A stretch of 64,000 bases of DNA from Dryocosmus kuriphilus (Eukaryota; Arthropoda; Insecta; Hymenoptera; Cynipidae): NCBI GenBank assembly GCA_038277395.1, contig CM076195.1, forward strand, positions 159,807,911 through 159,871,910, in the 5' to 3' direction. The translations under genes were made by a program, and so were the position numbers. Shown piece after piece: positions 35,551 to 47,308 of the stretch; within the stretch, counting starts at the first letter, position 1; every line of letters begins with the position of its first letter. The notes under the pieces were generated by a model. That model ran no database searches and was not told the origin of the DNA. It was given only the letters and a program-made list of their open reading frames with translations.

Positions 35551-38290
35551 TCAAAAGATTTCTGAGGATATTACAAAGATTTAAAAATTTTAAAAGATTT
35601 CGAATATTTCACAAATATTTCAAAGATCTCAAACATTTCAAGAGATTTTCAAAGTTTTATCCAGATTTAAAATATTTAAGAAATATTTTAGAGATATCAA
35701 AAGATTTCAAAAGATGTCACAAAAATTTCTAAGATTTTCTAAGATTTCAAATTATTTCAAGAGATTTTACAAGGATGTCAAATATTTCAAAAGATTTTAC
35801 AAAACACTCAAAAAAATTTTTAAAGATTTCGAATATTTCACAAATTTTTGAAAGATCTCAAATATTTCGAGCGATTTTTAAAGCTTCATACAGATTTAAA
35901 ATATATAAGAAATATTTTAAAGATATCCAAAAACTTCAAGATATCACACAAATTTCCAAAACTTTCTAAGATTTTAAATTATTAAAAATATTTCACAAAC
36001 ATATTAAAGGTTTCAAAAGATATCATAAATATTTCAAAGATATAAAAATTTTTCACAAAGATTTGACCAGTATTTCAAAGGTTTCTAAGGATTTCAAAAT
36101 ATTAAAAACGTTTTCACAAAGATTTCAGTGATTTCAAAAGATGTTACAAAGTTTTCAGATTTCAAATATTTTAAAAATTCCAAAGGATTTCAAAGTCTTC
36201 AAAATATTTCAAGAAATATCACAAAATTTCAAATATTGCAAGAGATTTTTAAAGCTTTATCCAGATTTAAAATATTGAAGACACATTTTAGAGATATCAA
36301 AAGATTTCAAAAGATGTCACAAAGATTTCTAAGATTTTCTAAGATTTCAAACTATTTCAAGAGATTTTACAAGGATGTCAAATATTTCACTTTCAAAAAA
36401 ATTTAAAATTTTAGGAGATATGAAAATTTTGAAAGATTTGAAATACTTCAAAAATTTTTGAAAGATCTCAAATACTTCGAGAGACTTTTAAAGCCTTATC
36501 CAGATTTAAAATATATAAGAAATATTTCAAAGATATAAAAAAATTTTAAGATATCAGAAATATTTCCAAAACTTTCTAAGAATTTAAATTATTAAAAATA
36601 TTTCACAAACATATTAAAGATTTCAAAAGATATCATAAATATTTCAAAGATTTAAAAATATTTCACAAAGATTTCACAAGTATGTCAAAGATTTCCAAGG
36701 ATTTCAAAATATTTAAAACGTTTTCACAAAGATTTCAGTGATTTCAAAGGATGTCCCAAAAGTTTCAGATTTCAAATATTTTAAAAATTCCAAAACATTT
36801 CAAAGACTTCAAAATACTTCAAGAAATATCACAAAAGTTTCAAATATTGCAAGAGATTTTTAAAGTTTTATCCAGATTTAAAATATTTAAGAAATATTTT
36901 AGAGATATCAAAAGATTTCAAAAGATGGCACAAAAATTTCTAAGATTTTCTAAGATTTCAAATTATTTCAAGAGATTTTACAAGGATGTCAAATATTTCA
37001 AAAGATTTAGCAAACTTTCAAGAAAATTTTAAATTTCAGAAGATATGAAAATTTTAAAAGATTTCAAATATTTCACAAATTTTTGAAAGATCTCAAATAT
37101 TTCGAGAGTTTTAAAGCTTCATCCAGATTTAAAATATATAAGAAATATTCCAAGATATCGAAAAATTTCAAGATATCACAAATATTTCCAAAACTTTCTA
37201 AGATTTTAAATTATTGAAAATATTTCACAAATATATTAAAATTTCGAAAGATGTCATAAATATTTCAAAGATTTAAAATATTTCATAAAGATTTCACAAG
37301 TATTTCAAATATTTCTAAGGATTTCAAAATATTTAAAGCTTTCATAAAGATTTCAATGATTTCAAGACATGTAAAAAAAGTTTCAGATTTGAAATATTTT
37401 TAAAATTCCAAAAGATTTCAAAGACTTCAAAATACTTCAAGAAATATCACAAAAATTTCAAATATTGCAAGAGATTTTTGAAGCTTTATCCAGATTTAAA
37501 ATACTTAAGACACATTTTAGAGATATCAAAAGATTTCGAAAGATGTCACAAAAATTTCTAAGATTTTCTAAGATTTCAAATTATTTCAAGAGATTTTACA
37601 AGGATGTCAAATATTTCAAAAGATTTTACAAAACTTTCAAAAAAATTTTTAATTTCAGAAGATATGAAAATTTTAAAAGATTTCAAATATTTCACAAATT
37701 TTTGAAAGATCTCAAATATTTCGAGAGTTTTAAAGCTTCATCCAGATTTAAAATATATAAGAAATATTTCAATGATATCGAAAAATTTCAAGATATCACA
37801 AATATTTCCAAACCTTTCTAAGATTTTAAATTATTGAAAATATTTCACAAACATATTAAAGATTTCAAAAGATATCATAAATATTTCAAAGATTTAAAAA
37901 TATTTCCAAACATTTCACAAGTATTTCCAAGATTTCTAAGAATTTCCAAATATTTAAAAAGTTTTCACAAAGATTTCAGTGATTTCAGAAGATGTTACAA
38001 AAGTTTAAGATTTAAAATATTTTTAAAAAATTTCAAAAGATCTCAAAGACTTAAAAATATTTCAAGAAATATCACAAAAATTTCAAATATTGCAAGAGAT
38101 CGCACAAAAGTTTTAAAGATTTCAAGATTTTAAAACATGTTAAAAAATTTCACAAAGATTTCAAATTATTTCAAAAGATTACAAAAAGATTTCAAATACT
38201 TCATAAGATTTCACAAAAATTTTTTTATTATTTCAAGGGTTTTCAAAACAGTTTGAAAGATTTTAAAAGCTTCAATAACGTAATTTAAAT
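35551..38290 (+). repeat. 10-bp-phased TTTCAAAGATTTC arrays in ~850-bp tandem blocks
   Basis: Short units such as GATTTCAAAA and GATTTTACAA follow one another at about 10-bp spacing. A larger period is visible: the phrase GATTTCTAAGATTTTCTAAG recurs near 36322, 36936 and 37553 with similar surroundings. Orientation is the reverse of the 27.4-34.4 kb arrays. Apparent proteins (for example 36128-36406 and 37465-37821) are Phe/Lys/Ile low-complexity translations of the array. Confidence 0.9.
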
Positions 38291-39112
38291 CACGTGAAAC
38301 TTTTTGCAATACCTTTAAATCCCTTTAACTTTTTAGAAAGACTATAAAATTCTTTGAAATCCCTTGCAATTTTTTAAGTCTCTTCAATTTATTTGGAATC
38401 TTTTACGATAACCTAAAATCTTTAAAATACTTTTTAATTTGATTTTTTGAAATTCCATAATATTTCTTGAAATCTTTAAAATGGATTGAAATACTTGGAT
38501 GTTAAAAAAAATTTTAATCTTGTGAAATTCCTTAAAATTTCTTCATATCCATTGAAATCCGTAGAAATTCATAGAAATCCTTTCAAATGAACTTTAATTA
38601 GTTTCCTAAAGTTCTATATAAATTCCCTAAAATCCCTTAAAAGCCTAGGAGATCGTAAAAATCTTTTAAAATCTATAAAATATTTGAAATCCCTTGAAAA
38701 TTTTCAAATCCTTCGAAATTCAAGTAAATCCTTTAAATCTTGTGAAATCCCTTGAAACACCTTAAAAGCCTTTGAAACGTTCGGAAATACTAGAAAATTC
38801 TTTGAGTCCCTTAACATTTTTGAAATCTCTTGAAATTTTTTGGAATCAGTTAAAATGACTTAAAATCTTGAAAATTTTCCGAATCCCCTAAAATCATTTG
38901 AAAGGTTTTAAAGTTCATGAAAGTCTTTCAAAATCACTTGAAAATACCTAAAATCCCTTAAAATTTACGATAATGTTTGGAAATCTTTAAAATCTTCTAA
39001 AATCCGTTGAAGTATTTCGAAATCATACGAAATTCCTTGAAACCCGTGAAAACACTTCAGAATACCTTTAAGCTTTTTGAAACCTTTTAAAATAACTTGA
39101 CGTCTTTAAAAC
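38291..39112 (-). repeat. Degenerate array of opposite polarity (CTTGAAATCCCTTAAAATC)
   Basis: The same kind of short-period AT-rich repeat, but with GAAATCC on the plus strand, so the strand polarity flips at about 38290. More diverged than the block to its left. No gene. Confidence 0.85.
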
Positions 39113-41290
39113 CTATGAAATAGTAAAAATTACTATATATAAAATATATAGAGTTACATATATAATGAGACCTTTTCTTTCTCTCTCTTCCACACTTTTC
39201 TCTTCCTCTTCATCACCTGTACACCTTTCCAACACACGCACCCACGATTCTTGCTCATACCCACATATTCTACACCGATTCTTCTCCTCATTCATCCAGT
39301 ACCTACTCTCTCTTACTCCCTCTCCCATTCTAAATCTCATCATCCTGTTCCATTTACTCTCCTTCCTTAACTTCTTCAAATAGTCTGGCTCTATAACCCA
39401 CTTTACATCTTGTACCAACTATTGTACCTTGAGTTCACAATTTTTTCCCATCTTTCCTCCCCTTGTCTCGTCAAAATATCGTTCTCTATTCTTTGCCAAC
39501 CTCTATTTTCCCCATTCATACTCCATTCTCTCCTCCTTGCATACCTTTCTTCTTCCCATTTCGACCTACCCATGTTCCCCCTTCTCTCTTTGTCTTCTAT
39601 TTCCCTTACACACGCTTGTGGGATCTTACTTCCTTCTCCCCTCCTTAGTTTTTCTTCAAAATTCCAAGCCACTTTTAGCTGCCTTATTACCATTGTTTCT
39701 CGTCCTATTTCTTCCCTCAACATATAACCTGGGCAGCTCCATCCCGCCCCCATGACCCATCTCAAAAATCTTTCATGCATGCTTTCCACTCTCTTATATT
39801 CCTTCCATCTCCAAACTTCCATTCCATAACTCACCACTGGCCACACTGAAACACCAAACATCCATACTCTCATTCTCCAATCATCCTTGAATATTCTCTT
39901 CCCTATGCCCCACACTTGGCCCATTACCTTACTTCCACACTCCAATCTCTTTCTTACATGCAGCTCATTCCTTGCTCTTATTTCGAACCAGTACCCGAGG
40001 TAACAAGATTCGTCCACCAATTCTAATACTTTGCCATACATCTTCCACACATACTCTATTCTACACCTTCTTTTTCTAAAACAAATCATCCTAGTTTTCT
40101 TCACATTCACCATTAAGTCTTTCTCTCTCACATATTCTTCAAACATTCTCATCATTAAACTCATCCCTCTTTCATCATCTGCTATTAATACTATATCGTC
40201 CGCGTATGCTAGCGAATATAGCTCACCACTTTCCAATTTCGTTCCCCCTTTTCATTTCCTTGCCAATTTCTCCTCTAAATCTGCTAGTAGAATACTGAAT
40301 AGTAGTGAGCTTAGTGGACATCCCTGCCTTAGACCCCTTCCCGTCCAAAACTCCTCTCCTTTCTTTTTCCCTTTTCTTACCTTCATCCTAGTTTCTATAC
40401 ATATCTCCTTTATCCTTTCTACTAGACTTTCTTCTATTCCTCTCTCTTTCAAGGCCTTCCACAGCAATCTCCTGTTAACCGAGTGAAACGCCGCTTTCAA
40501 ATCTACAAAAAGTGCGACCAGTTTCCCTTCCTTCTGACCTAAGTTCCTGTTCACTAAATAGTTAAGCACATAAATGTTGTCTGTTGTCCCCATCCCTTCA
40601 CTAAAGCCTGTTTGGTTGTGCGGTATGCCTCCCCTTTCTTCGACCTGCCTTTCCAGCCTTTTCCTAAGCACCTCTGCGTAAACTTTTTAACCCACTGACA
40701 TGATTTTAACCCCTCTATAGTCTTGCACATTTTTTCTGTCTCCTTCCTTAATCACTGGTACTACGACCCCTGTCCGCCATTCTTCTTCTTTTCATACCTT
40801 ATTACATATCCTCCACATCTCTTCTCTTACCCTTTCCCCACCATATTACAGCGCTTCGTTCTCTATGCCGTCCTTCCCTGTTGCCTTATTTCCTTTCAAA
40901 CTTGCGATTGCTTCATTTATCTCCTCTCTACTAATCTCGTTTACTCCGTCCTCTTACCCTGCAACTACCTTCCTCCCTTCACCCCGCACTCTATTTCCCG
41001 CACCTCCTAGCAATCCCTTGAAGTATTCTGTCCACTCCGTCATTTTTATTTCCTCGTTTATGCCCCTCTTTCTTCCTCTTTCCCCATTAATCACTTCCCA
41101 TTCTCTCCCTTCCTTAACCGCTCGCTCCACCTCTTCCACGCACCTTTCTTTCTCCATTTGCTTCTTTTTGCTTAACACTTTCTCATGTTCTTTTTTCCTC
41201 TTGTTGTAGTCTTCTTTCTTTATTTCACTTCTCTTCCATTTTCTAACACATTCCTTAATCTTTACTTTGCTCTCTCTGCACTCCACATCC
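39113..41290 (-). pseudogene. LINE (non-LTR) reverse transcriptase region, several stop codons
   Basis: On the minus strand, from about 41290 downward: a Lys/Glu-rich linker, then EITREEI-like spacing (EISREEINEAIASLKGNKA), RTGVVVPVIKEGDR, the NQTGFSEGMGTTDNIYVL segment, FVDLKAAFHSVNR (RT motif A), RQGCPLSSLLFSILLADLEE, LAYADDIVLIA (catalytic motif) and a C-terminal CRICGYEQESW cysteine motif. The order is that of a non-LTR reverse transcriptase resembling LINEs frequent in ants and wasps; I do not assign a clade. In-frame stops occur near 40690 and at 40252, with further breaks upstream, so it is dead. The coding strand is strikingly purine-rich. Confidence 0.88.
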
Positions 41291-43010
41291 CAGCATCCTC
41301 TCTTACATTCCTTTCTTCGTTTCTCGACCTCACCTCATCCCTTACATTGGCAATCACGTCTTTAAGATTTTCTTTGATCTTATCTATACCTTTCTCTTCC
41401 ATACCTCCCAGATTCTCAATTTCCATTTTTGCTGTAAATTACCTTAAATTATCTTTCCTCCATTTTCCCATTTTAAATTTTATCTCCCCAGCTTCTCATG
41501 TTCTCTCTCTTTATCTATCCTTACTTTATTCCTTCCATTCAATACTTTTTGCCTTGAATAAACCCCCTCGCCCTTTCTGTGTCTTTACTATTTTCTTCAT
41601 TTCTCCTTCCCTTCTCTGCCCCTTTTCTACCTACCCTCAGGTCTTCTACTTCCTCGTCCCATATCCACTCATCTCCATTTACCCATATCCTATCTTTTCA
41701 ATCCCTACCATTTCTCTTTTATTCCTCTCTGCCCATGCCCTGCGCTCTATCGTTCACTTTCTCTTCCTCTCCACCCACGTCATATCTTGTTCCATTCTCT
41801 TCCTTCTTCCTTTCTGCGCCTTTTTTTCTCCATCACTTCATGTTTTTCCTTCACACTAGCCAGTTTTACTAACAGCAAGCATTCCGTCCTATCCCTCCTT
41901 CCTATTCTTTTTACCTCTTCCACCCTTACTTGTGCTCCGATGTCTTTTATCAGCTTACTAACCTCCTCCTCTCCTGTTTCGCTGTCTGTTTTCTTCTCCC
42001 TCCAGTCTCCTTTCCACTTGTCTCAATCACCTACTTCACCTCTCATTGTCCTTCTTCAATTGCTCACTACCCCCTGCTTTTTCCCTCATATTCTCATTCG
42101 TCACCTCCATTTTTCTCACTCTCTCCTCTATTTGTACCATTTCCCTCTTCCTATTTCCCTCGTGCTCCCTCTGCCTCTCTTCTATACTTTCCAATTTACT
42201 CTATACCTTTTCTTTTTCAACTTTCCAACGTTCATCTCAATCTTTCCACTTCTCTTTCACCTTCCTAACCTCCTCCCTAATGACCTTTTCCCCCTTTCTT
42301 TCTTTGCAACTATTAATTAAGGCTTCTATTTTCTGAAAAATATCTCCCTCCCCTCTTGCCCTTTCTGGTATCTTTTTCTTGAATTTGGATTTTTTGGTCT
42401 CTTTTTCTTTCTCCCATACTTGCTCCTCTTCTCTTTGCCTTTTATCCAACCCCGATATATCCCCCTCGCTACTGGTAGAGCTCCACCCAAGTTGCCATTT
42501 CTCTAATAAAGTCCTCGACCCCACGTTGCTCGCCCTGTCTCTCTCTCTACTCTCTTCACGTTCGTCTTCCTCCCCCTTCTTTTTCCTGTTTTGCTGGGCC
42601 TCATGATTTCATGTTCGACACCGCTGACGTCCCTGCTCTCACCTATCACACCTGTTGTATCCCCTCTATTCCGGCTTTCATTCGTTCCGCGTGAGTCTGA
42701 GCTACTTTCGGCCTTCCACTGCCCTCTGTCCCTCGGCCTTCGTAACAAGGACATTCTGCTCTACCTTACTTTCCTAGTAATTATCCCACTCTATGCGCCT
42801 ACCCCTTCACTTCCCCTTTCCTGTTAATTTCTTTCTACCCTATCACTCTGCCTACAATTCACCCTCCTGACTCCGAACCTACACCCTCTCTGTGTCCATC
42901 CTTCTACGCCTTTCCTCCCATCCCTTGACCTTTCCACCCTTTCGCTCAACTCCGCGCTGAGAGGCACCTCACAACCTAATCTCAAACTCACCACTCATTC
43001 ACTTTTCGCT
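41291..43010 (-). pseudogene. LINE 5' part (decayed ORF1/endonuclease region)
   Basis: Continues the same purine-rich minus-strand sequence upstream of the RT. Fragments at 42503-42754 and 42237-42524 encode Arg/Lys/Glu-rich, coiled-coil-like protein (MRPSKTGKRRGRKTN start, then REEVRKVKEKW). This is consistent with a LINE ORF1 or the linker before the endonuclease. No clear endonuclease catalytic motif could be picked out because of multiple frame breaks. The long plus-strand frames here (for example 41185-41859) are Ser/Phe/Leu-rich shadows of the pyrimidine-rich strand. Confidence 0.55.
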
Positions 43011-43384
43011 TTTTTGACACACTTTCACACTTTTCTTGTACTCCCTTCACTCACGCTAAATGTTCAACCCTTTCTTTATAACTCAACACACGTTCAACTT
43101 ACTCACTCCACTCTCCCCTTCTGTTTATCCAAAAACGATAGCACTTCAAAAACTCCGTATCGACTCTATTTGCACTGGAAAAGAAAGTCCATCTATACTT
43201 TGAGTTCTATTATAATTCGAATTGACCGCTCTTTCTAAATGTCGCGCGAAATTCAAAAAAATTTCGATTTGAAATAAGACATGGGTAATAATTAATAATA
43301 ATAAATAATAATTAATAATAAACAATTAATGTTTACTGCAACGAACCTTTCACCTGGAGTCCATGTAAACTTTGGTAATTGTGT
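43011..43384. other. Unassigned sequence 5' of the LINE, with an ATA-rich patch
   Basis: A short ATT/ATA-rich patch occurs at about 43288-43330. No gene is recognised. Confidence 0.4.
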
Positions 43385-45810
43385 AGTTATGCGACTTTTC
43401 CGAATTTGCAAGTTTTCGCATCCGCTTTTTTTAAAAATAATTTCCTTTCAAACCAAAAATGAGAAATCAAGAGGGGGAAGTCGAAACAGTTAATTATTTT
43501 GATTTAAGGCTTAATTTTAATGACAATTTTATTTTTAAAATGGGGCGAATCACGGCTTTTCTGAAGTTCTAATTTTTCAAATTTTAAAATTGAAAATGAA
43601 TAACTTAAAACAGTTATTACAAATTATAACAGTTTCAAATTTTAAAATTAAAACGTAAAAGTTACAAAAAACAATTATGATAAAATATTTTTTTAATTTC
43701 ACAGGATTTGAAGCGATTGCAAGCGATTCCAGGTAGTTTAAGGAAATCTAAAGGATTTAAAAAATTCTGAAGTATTTCAACAGACTTAAAATAATCTTCA
43801 AAAGATTTCAAAAGATTTTAATAGATTTGAAAATATTTTTAGAAATGTCAAAGGATGCTAAGATATTCCAAGCGATTTTAATGAATTTCAAGAGATTTTA
43901 AATGAGTTTAAGGAATTTGCAGTGATTTACCAAAGATTTCAAAGTATTTTAATAGATTTTTAAATAGATTTAAAAATATTTTTAAAACTTTCAAAGGACT
44001 TCAACAAGATTGGTGGAATATTTATCCACCACTTCCCACCAACGACTCTTTTTCCCACTTTATATAATTAATATTTTTAAAATTGATTTAAGTCTTAATT
44101 TTAAAGAAAATTTTTAATAAAAAATCGGGCGAATGACAGCTCTTCTCCAGTTTTAATTTTTCAATTCTGCAACTGCAATTAAACAACTTAAAACAGCTAT
44201 TACAAATTAATACAGTTAAAAATTTTAAATTTAAAAGTTATAAAAAACAGCTATGATAAAATATTTTTTTACAAGGTTATGTTTTTTTGTTAAACATTGA
44301 TCTCTTTTTAATCTAAAATTCAAATATTTTGGTTTTCTAATATTCTTGGTTGAAATTTAATTTTTTTTTATTGCAAATTAAACGATTTTGTTTCAAAATT
44401 AATCTCCTTTGTTCAAAATTTAGTTGTAAAATAATTTTTTGTTGATGAAAATATAATTTGTTTTTATGAAAAATTATAATATTCTTGAATGAAATTTAAT
44501 TTTCTTTTGGTAGAATATTAAACTATTTTTATTTCAAAATTAATCTTCTTTGTTCAATATTTATTTGCTTAATTTTTGTTTGAGAATTTATCTTTTATAG
44601 TTGAAAATCTTACTATTTTTTTTTAATTCAAATTTTTCACTGTTATGCTATAATCATCACATTTTGTAGCTACTTTTATGTTTCCCTTATCTGAAAAATT
44701 CCCAAGAAAAATGTAACAGTTGAAATTTCTTTCAAAATTTTTTATTTTTAAATAAAATTTTCTGCAAGAAAAGTATACTTTTAATAAGAAAAAGTATTTT
44801 AAAAGAATATTTTAGGACATGCTGAAATTAATTGGATCATTTCAACCCAGCGAAAAAAATTTCTGGGTTGGCATCCGAAAAAAGAAAAACAAAAGTTTTA
44901 AATCGATTAATATCTTCTGTTTGATTTTATTGGATTAGAAAATTCAAATTGTTTAAAGTTAAGAAAAATTCCTATAGTTTCCAAAATTTATCATTTTTGG
45001 AAGGTTTGCAAAAATATGTTTTTATGGAGAGAATTAGAAGCATATATTTTCAGAAATTTTTTAAATGTCCGCAATAAAAAATGGAGGTTCCCATTTGAAA
45101 AAAAAGTATGACCCTGGAATGAACTTGAAGGTCATGATCAAGGTTAAACCTGAAGATGAAATTTCCAGCTCTTTCCACATCCGCAATGAAAAATAGGGGT
45201 TCCCATTTGAAAAAAACAAGTTTGACCTTGTAATGACCTTGAAGGTCATGATCAAGGACATGGTCAAGGTCATACTTGAACGTGAAATTTCCTGCTCTTT
45301 TCAAATCCGCAATAAAAAATGGGGCTTCCCATTTAAAAAATTGAAAGGCGTTCCCATTTGTAAAAACAAGTTTGACCTTGGAATGACCTTGAACGTCACG
45401 ATCAATGACACGGTCAAGGTCATATTTGAAAGTAAAAGTTCCTGCTCTTTCCAAATCGGCAATAAAAAATGAGGCTTCCCATTTAAAAAATTGAATTTGA
45501 CCTTGATATGATCTTCAAGGTCATAGTCAAGGTCAAACCGATGTCCCCATTGAATAGCCAGGGAAAAATTCTAAAACGTTTTTATTCAATATTTAAAAAA
45601 AAAAAATTCCTTATTGATGAGCTATTCAGGGGTTTCCCTACTTTTTTGCCACCCTGATAGGCTTAATTGATCCTTATAGTTTAAATTTTCATAAAAGTAA
45701 TTAACTTCTTCGACTTCCCCTCCTTGATTTTTCATTTTTGGGTAGAAAGGAATATATTTTGTAAAAAGCGGATGCGAAAACCTGAAAATTCGGAAAAGCC
45801 ACAGAACTAA
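43385..45810. mobile_element. ~2.4-kb element with ~115-bp terminal inverted repeats
   Basis: 43385-43500 (CTTTTCCGAATTTGCAAG, TTTTCGCATCCGC, AGGGGGAAGTCGAA) matches the reverse complement of about 45690-45810 with modest divergence. Between them lie a phased AAAAGATTTC array (about 43700-44010), AT-rich non-coding sequence and a ~480-bp cluster of TGACCTTGA/TCAAGGTCA repeats. No transposase, so probably a non-autonomous foldback or MITE-like element. Superfamily unassigned. It ends ~120 bp from pgant exon 1. Confidence 0.7.
45060..45545. repeat. ~120-150-bp repeats rich in TCAAGGTCA motifs
   Basis: Three to four diverged units, each with GCAATAAAAAATGGGG, TTCCCATTT, TTTGACCTTG and AAGGTCATGATCAAGG. 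The 9-mer TCAAGGTCA or its reverse complement TGACCTTGA occurs at least six times, on both strands. This is the monomeric binding sequence known for FTZ-F1/ERR-type nuclear receptors. Whether it is used here is unknown. Confidence 0.75.
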
Positions 45811-45926
45811 TCATTTATCTAAACTTTATTTTTTGTTTTTTTTTCTGTACTGTGCCCATAAATTAAAATTTTCTTCAATTTCAATTGAATTTCATAATCC
45901 CATTATAATAAAGCAAAAACGATTAC

Positions 45927-46177
45927 CTTGTTCCGGTCCAGCCTGGTTGACTTTAGGCTTGCTTTGTCCATTTCCAGGAGTTTCTCTCCTCAAAGGCAGA
46001 GCTGGAAGAACAAAACCCATTGGCTACTTGCGGTGCTCCAAGTGCCGAAGGCGCTAAACCATGAACAGCTACTGCAGCGCGATCTTCCGTATAAAGGAGA
46101 AAACAAACGGTGATCCAAACTGCTCCAGCCAGTACGGCAATTTTCAGCCAGAGAGACCTTCTGCGTGGAAAACCCAT
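45927..46177 (-). CDS. pgant: Polypeptide GalNAc-transferase, first coding exon (apparent +1 frameshift)
   Basis: The ATG at 46177 (context GAAGTCATGG) opens MGFPRRRSLWLKIAVLAGAV followed by WITVCFLLYTEDRAA. This is a short basic tail plus one hydrophobic anchor, the type II Golgi membrane topology expected of GALNT enzymes. The frame continues to about residue 56. Near 46020 the downstream frame that joins exon 2 (PALPLRRETPGNGQSKPKV, then NQAGPEQ) is offset by one base. Exon length is 251; 250 would give the phase 1 needed by exon 2 at 8648. The donor reads CAAG before GTAAT. So either one extra base is a sequencing or assembly error, or this allele is broken. The alternative, a start at the ATG in the downstream frame (about 46021), would remove the membrane anchor. 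The following intron is 37,278 bp. Confidence 0.85.
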
Positions 46178-46984
46178 GACTTCTTCCCTCTTTCTTTTCT
46201 GCAAAAAACTAGCTAGGATCGTCGCACACTCTTCTTTCGATTTGCACCTTTTTAGCCTTCCGTTATCTCAACATCATCTCCTATCTTTGCTTTCTCGTCT
46301 GACAGAGTTTATTCAACTTTTTATCTCTCTTCAGTCCTCTTTTTCTGAAGTTTCTATCTCCCTCTGATGTTCGGGAGACTGAGTTTATGAGAGAATTTTG
46401 ATTAAATTCTTCCTGAAATCGTTGTCACTGACTCTGAACTCAATTTTCTTTTAAGCCGAAGCATCGATAATAATCCTCGATTCGTTAAGAGAAGTCTCTC
46501 ACACTCGAAGGTTCACCGATTCGCAGTCCTTGTGATAAAAGCTTGCGAATCGAAGACTCGCAGAGCATTATCAAGATTTGCCTGCTCTCTTAATTTTAAA
46601 TTTCATGAGTAGATATACGATTTATCATTAATTAGTCGCATAATAATCCTGCGAGATGCTCTGAAAAAAAATCTTTAACTTAAGAAAACTTATCACAATT
46701 TTCTTGGCAGCTATTTTTATAGTTTATACTTTATTTCTTGATATTTTGTATGCTTTTCATATACTCGTGATATGAGTTTTCTCCTGAATGATATATCGAG
46801 CCGTTTCGAATAAACGATACTCGTTTTCGATATGTATGGTTGCAGATTAAAATTTCTGCGTCACCGCATCTTGTCCATTGTGGATCCTGAAACAGACAAA
46901 ACAATACGACTTCAATGTTACAGCGATTGGAGTATTTCAATGCTGTGAGAATTTTCTTCAAACGTTGCAATCAATATTGATATA
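46178..46984. other. Upstream flank of pgant exon 1
   Basis: Probably 5' UTR, promoter or a first intron. No TATA box or initiator can be chosen with confidence on the minus strand. An 80-codon minus-strand frame at 46731-46970 has no recognisable family. Confidence 0.4.
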
Positions 46985-47080
46985 ACTGAAAACGCTTTAT
47001 TTTGGTCTTACGGTCCACGTAAACATAATAATGTCAATAATCCAGATTTTTTTAAAATGTGTCAATTTATTATTCCAACG

Positions 47081-47125
47081 AACGTTTCGACCTATTTCTT
47101 GCAGGTCTTTATGAAGGTACAAAAT
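47081..47125 (-). ncRNA. Degenerate hammerhead-type core (outer PLE pLTR, left)
   Basis: Minus strand: a stem GACCTGC...AGGTC followed by GAAACGTTCG. The upstream box reads TTCATAAA rather than CTGANGA, so it is probably inactive. The partner at 54968-55003 reads TTGATAAA. Confidence 0.45.
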
Positions 47126-47267
47126 AACCTAAATTTAAACATTGTTTTATAAATAATATAATACAATATCATTTTTCGTATGTAAATGTTTCGTTGGTCT
47201 TACGGTCATATAATAAAAACAATTAATCTTTAGAATAAATAGTAAAAATTTATTAAAAGTCATAATA

Positions 47268-47308
47268 TTTCGACGTTTCGACCTCTACTGCGGGTCTTTT
47301 TGAAGAAA
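47268..47308 (-). ncRNA. Degenerate hammerhead-type core (inner PLE, left copy)
   Basis: Minus strand: GACCCGCAGTAGAGGTC stem followed by GAAACGTCG. The first box is TTCAAAAA, away from consensus. Confidence 0.45.

Noticed and set aside
39410..42606. Long plus-strand frames rich in Ser, Phe and Leu opposite the LINE
   Set aside because: They are shadows of the purine-rich LINE coding strand; only the minus strand carries reverse transcriptase motifs.
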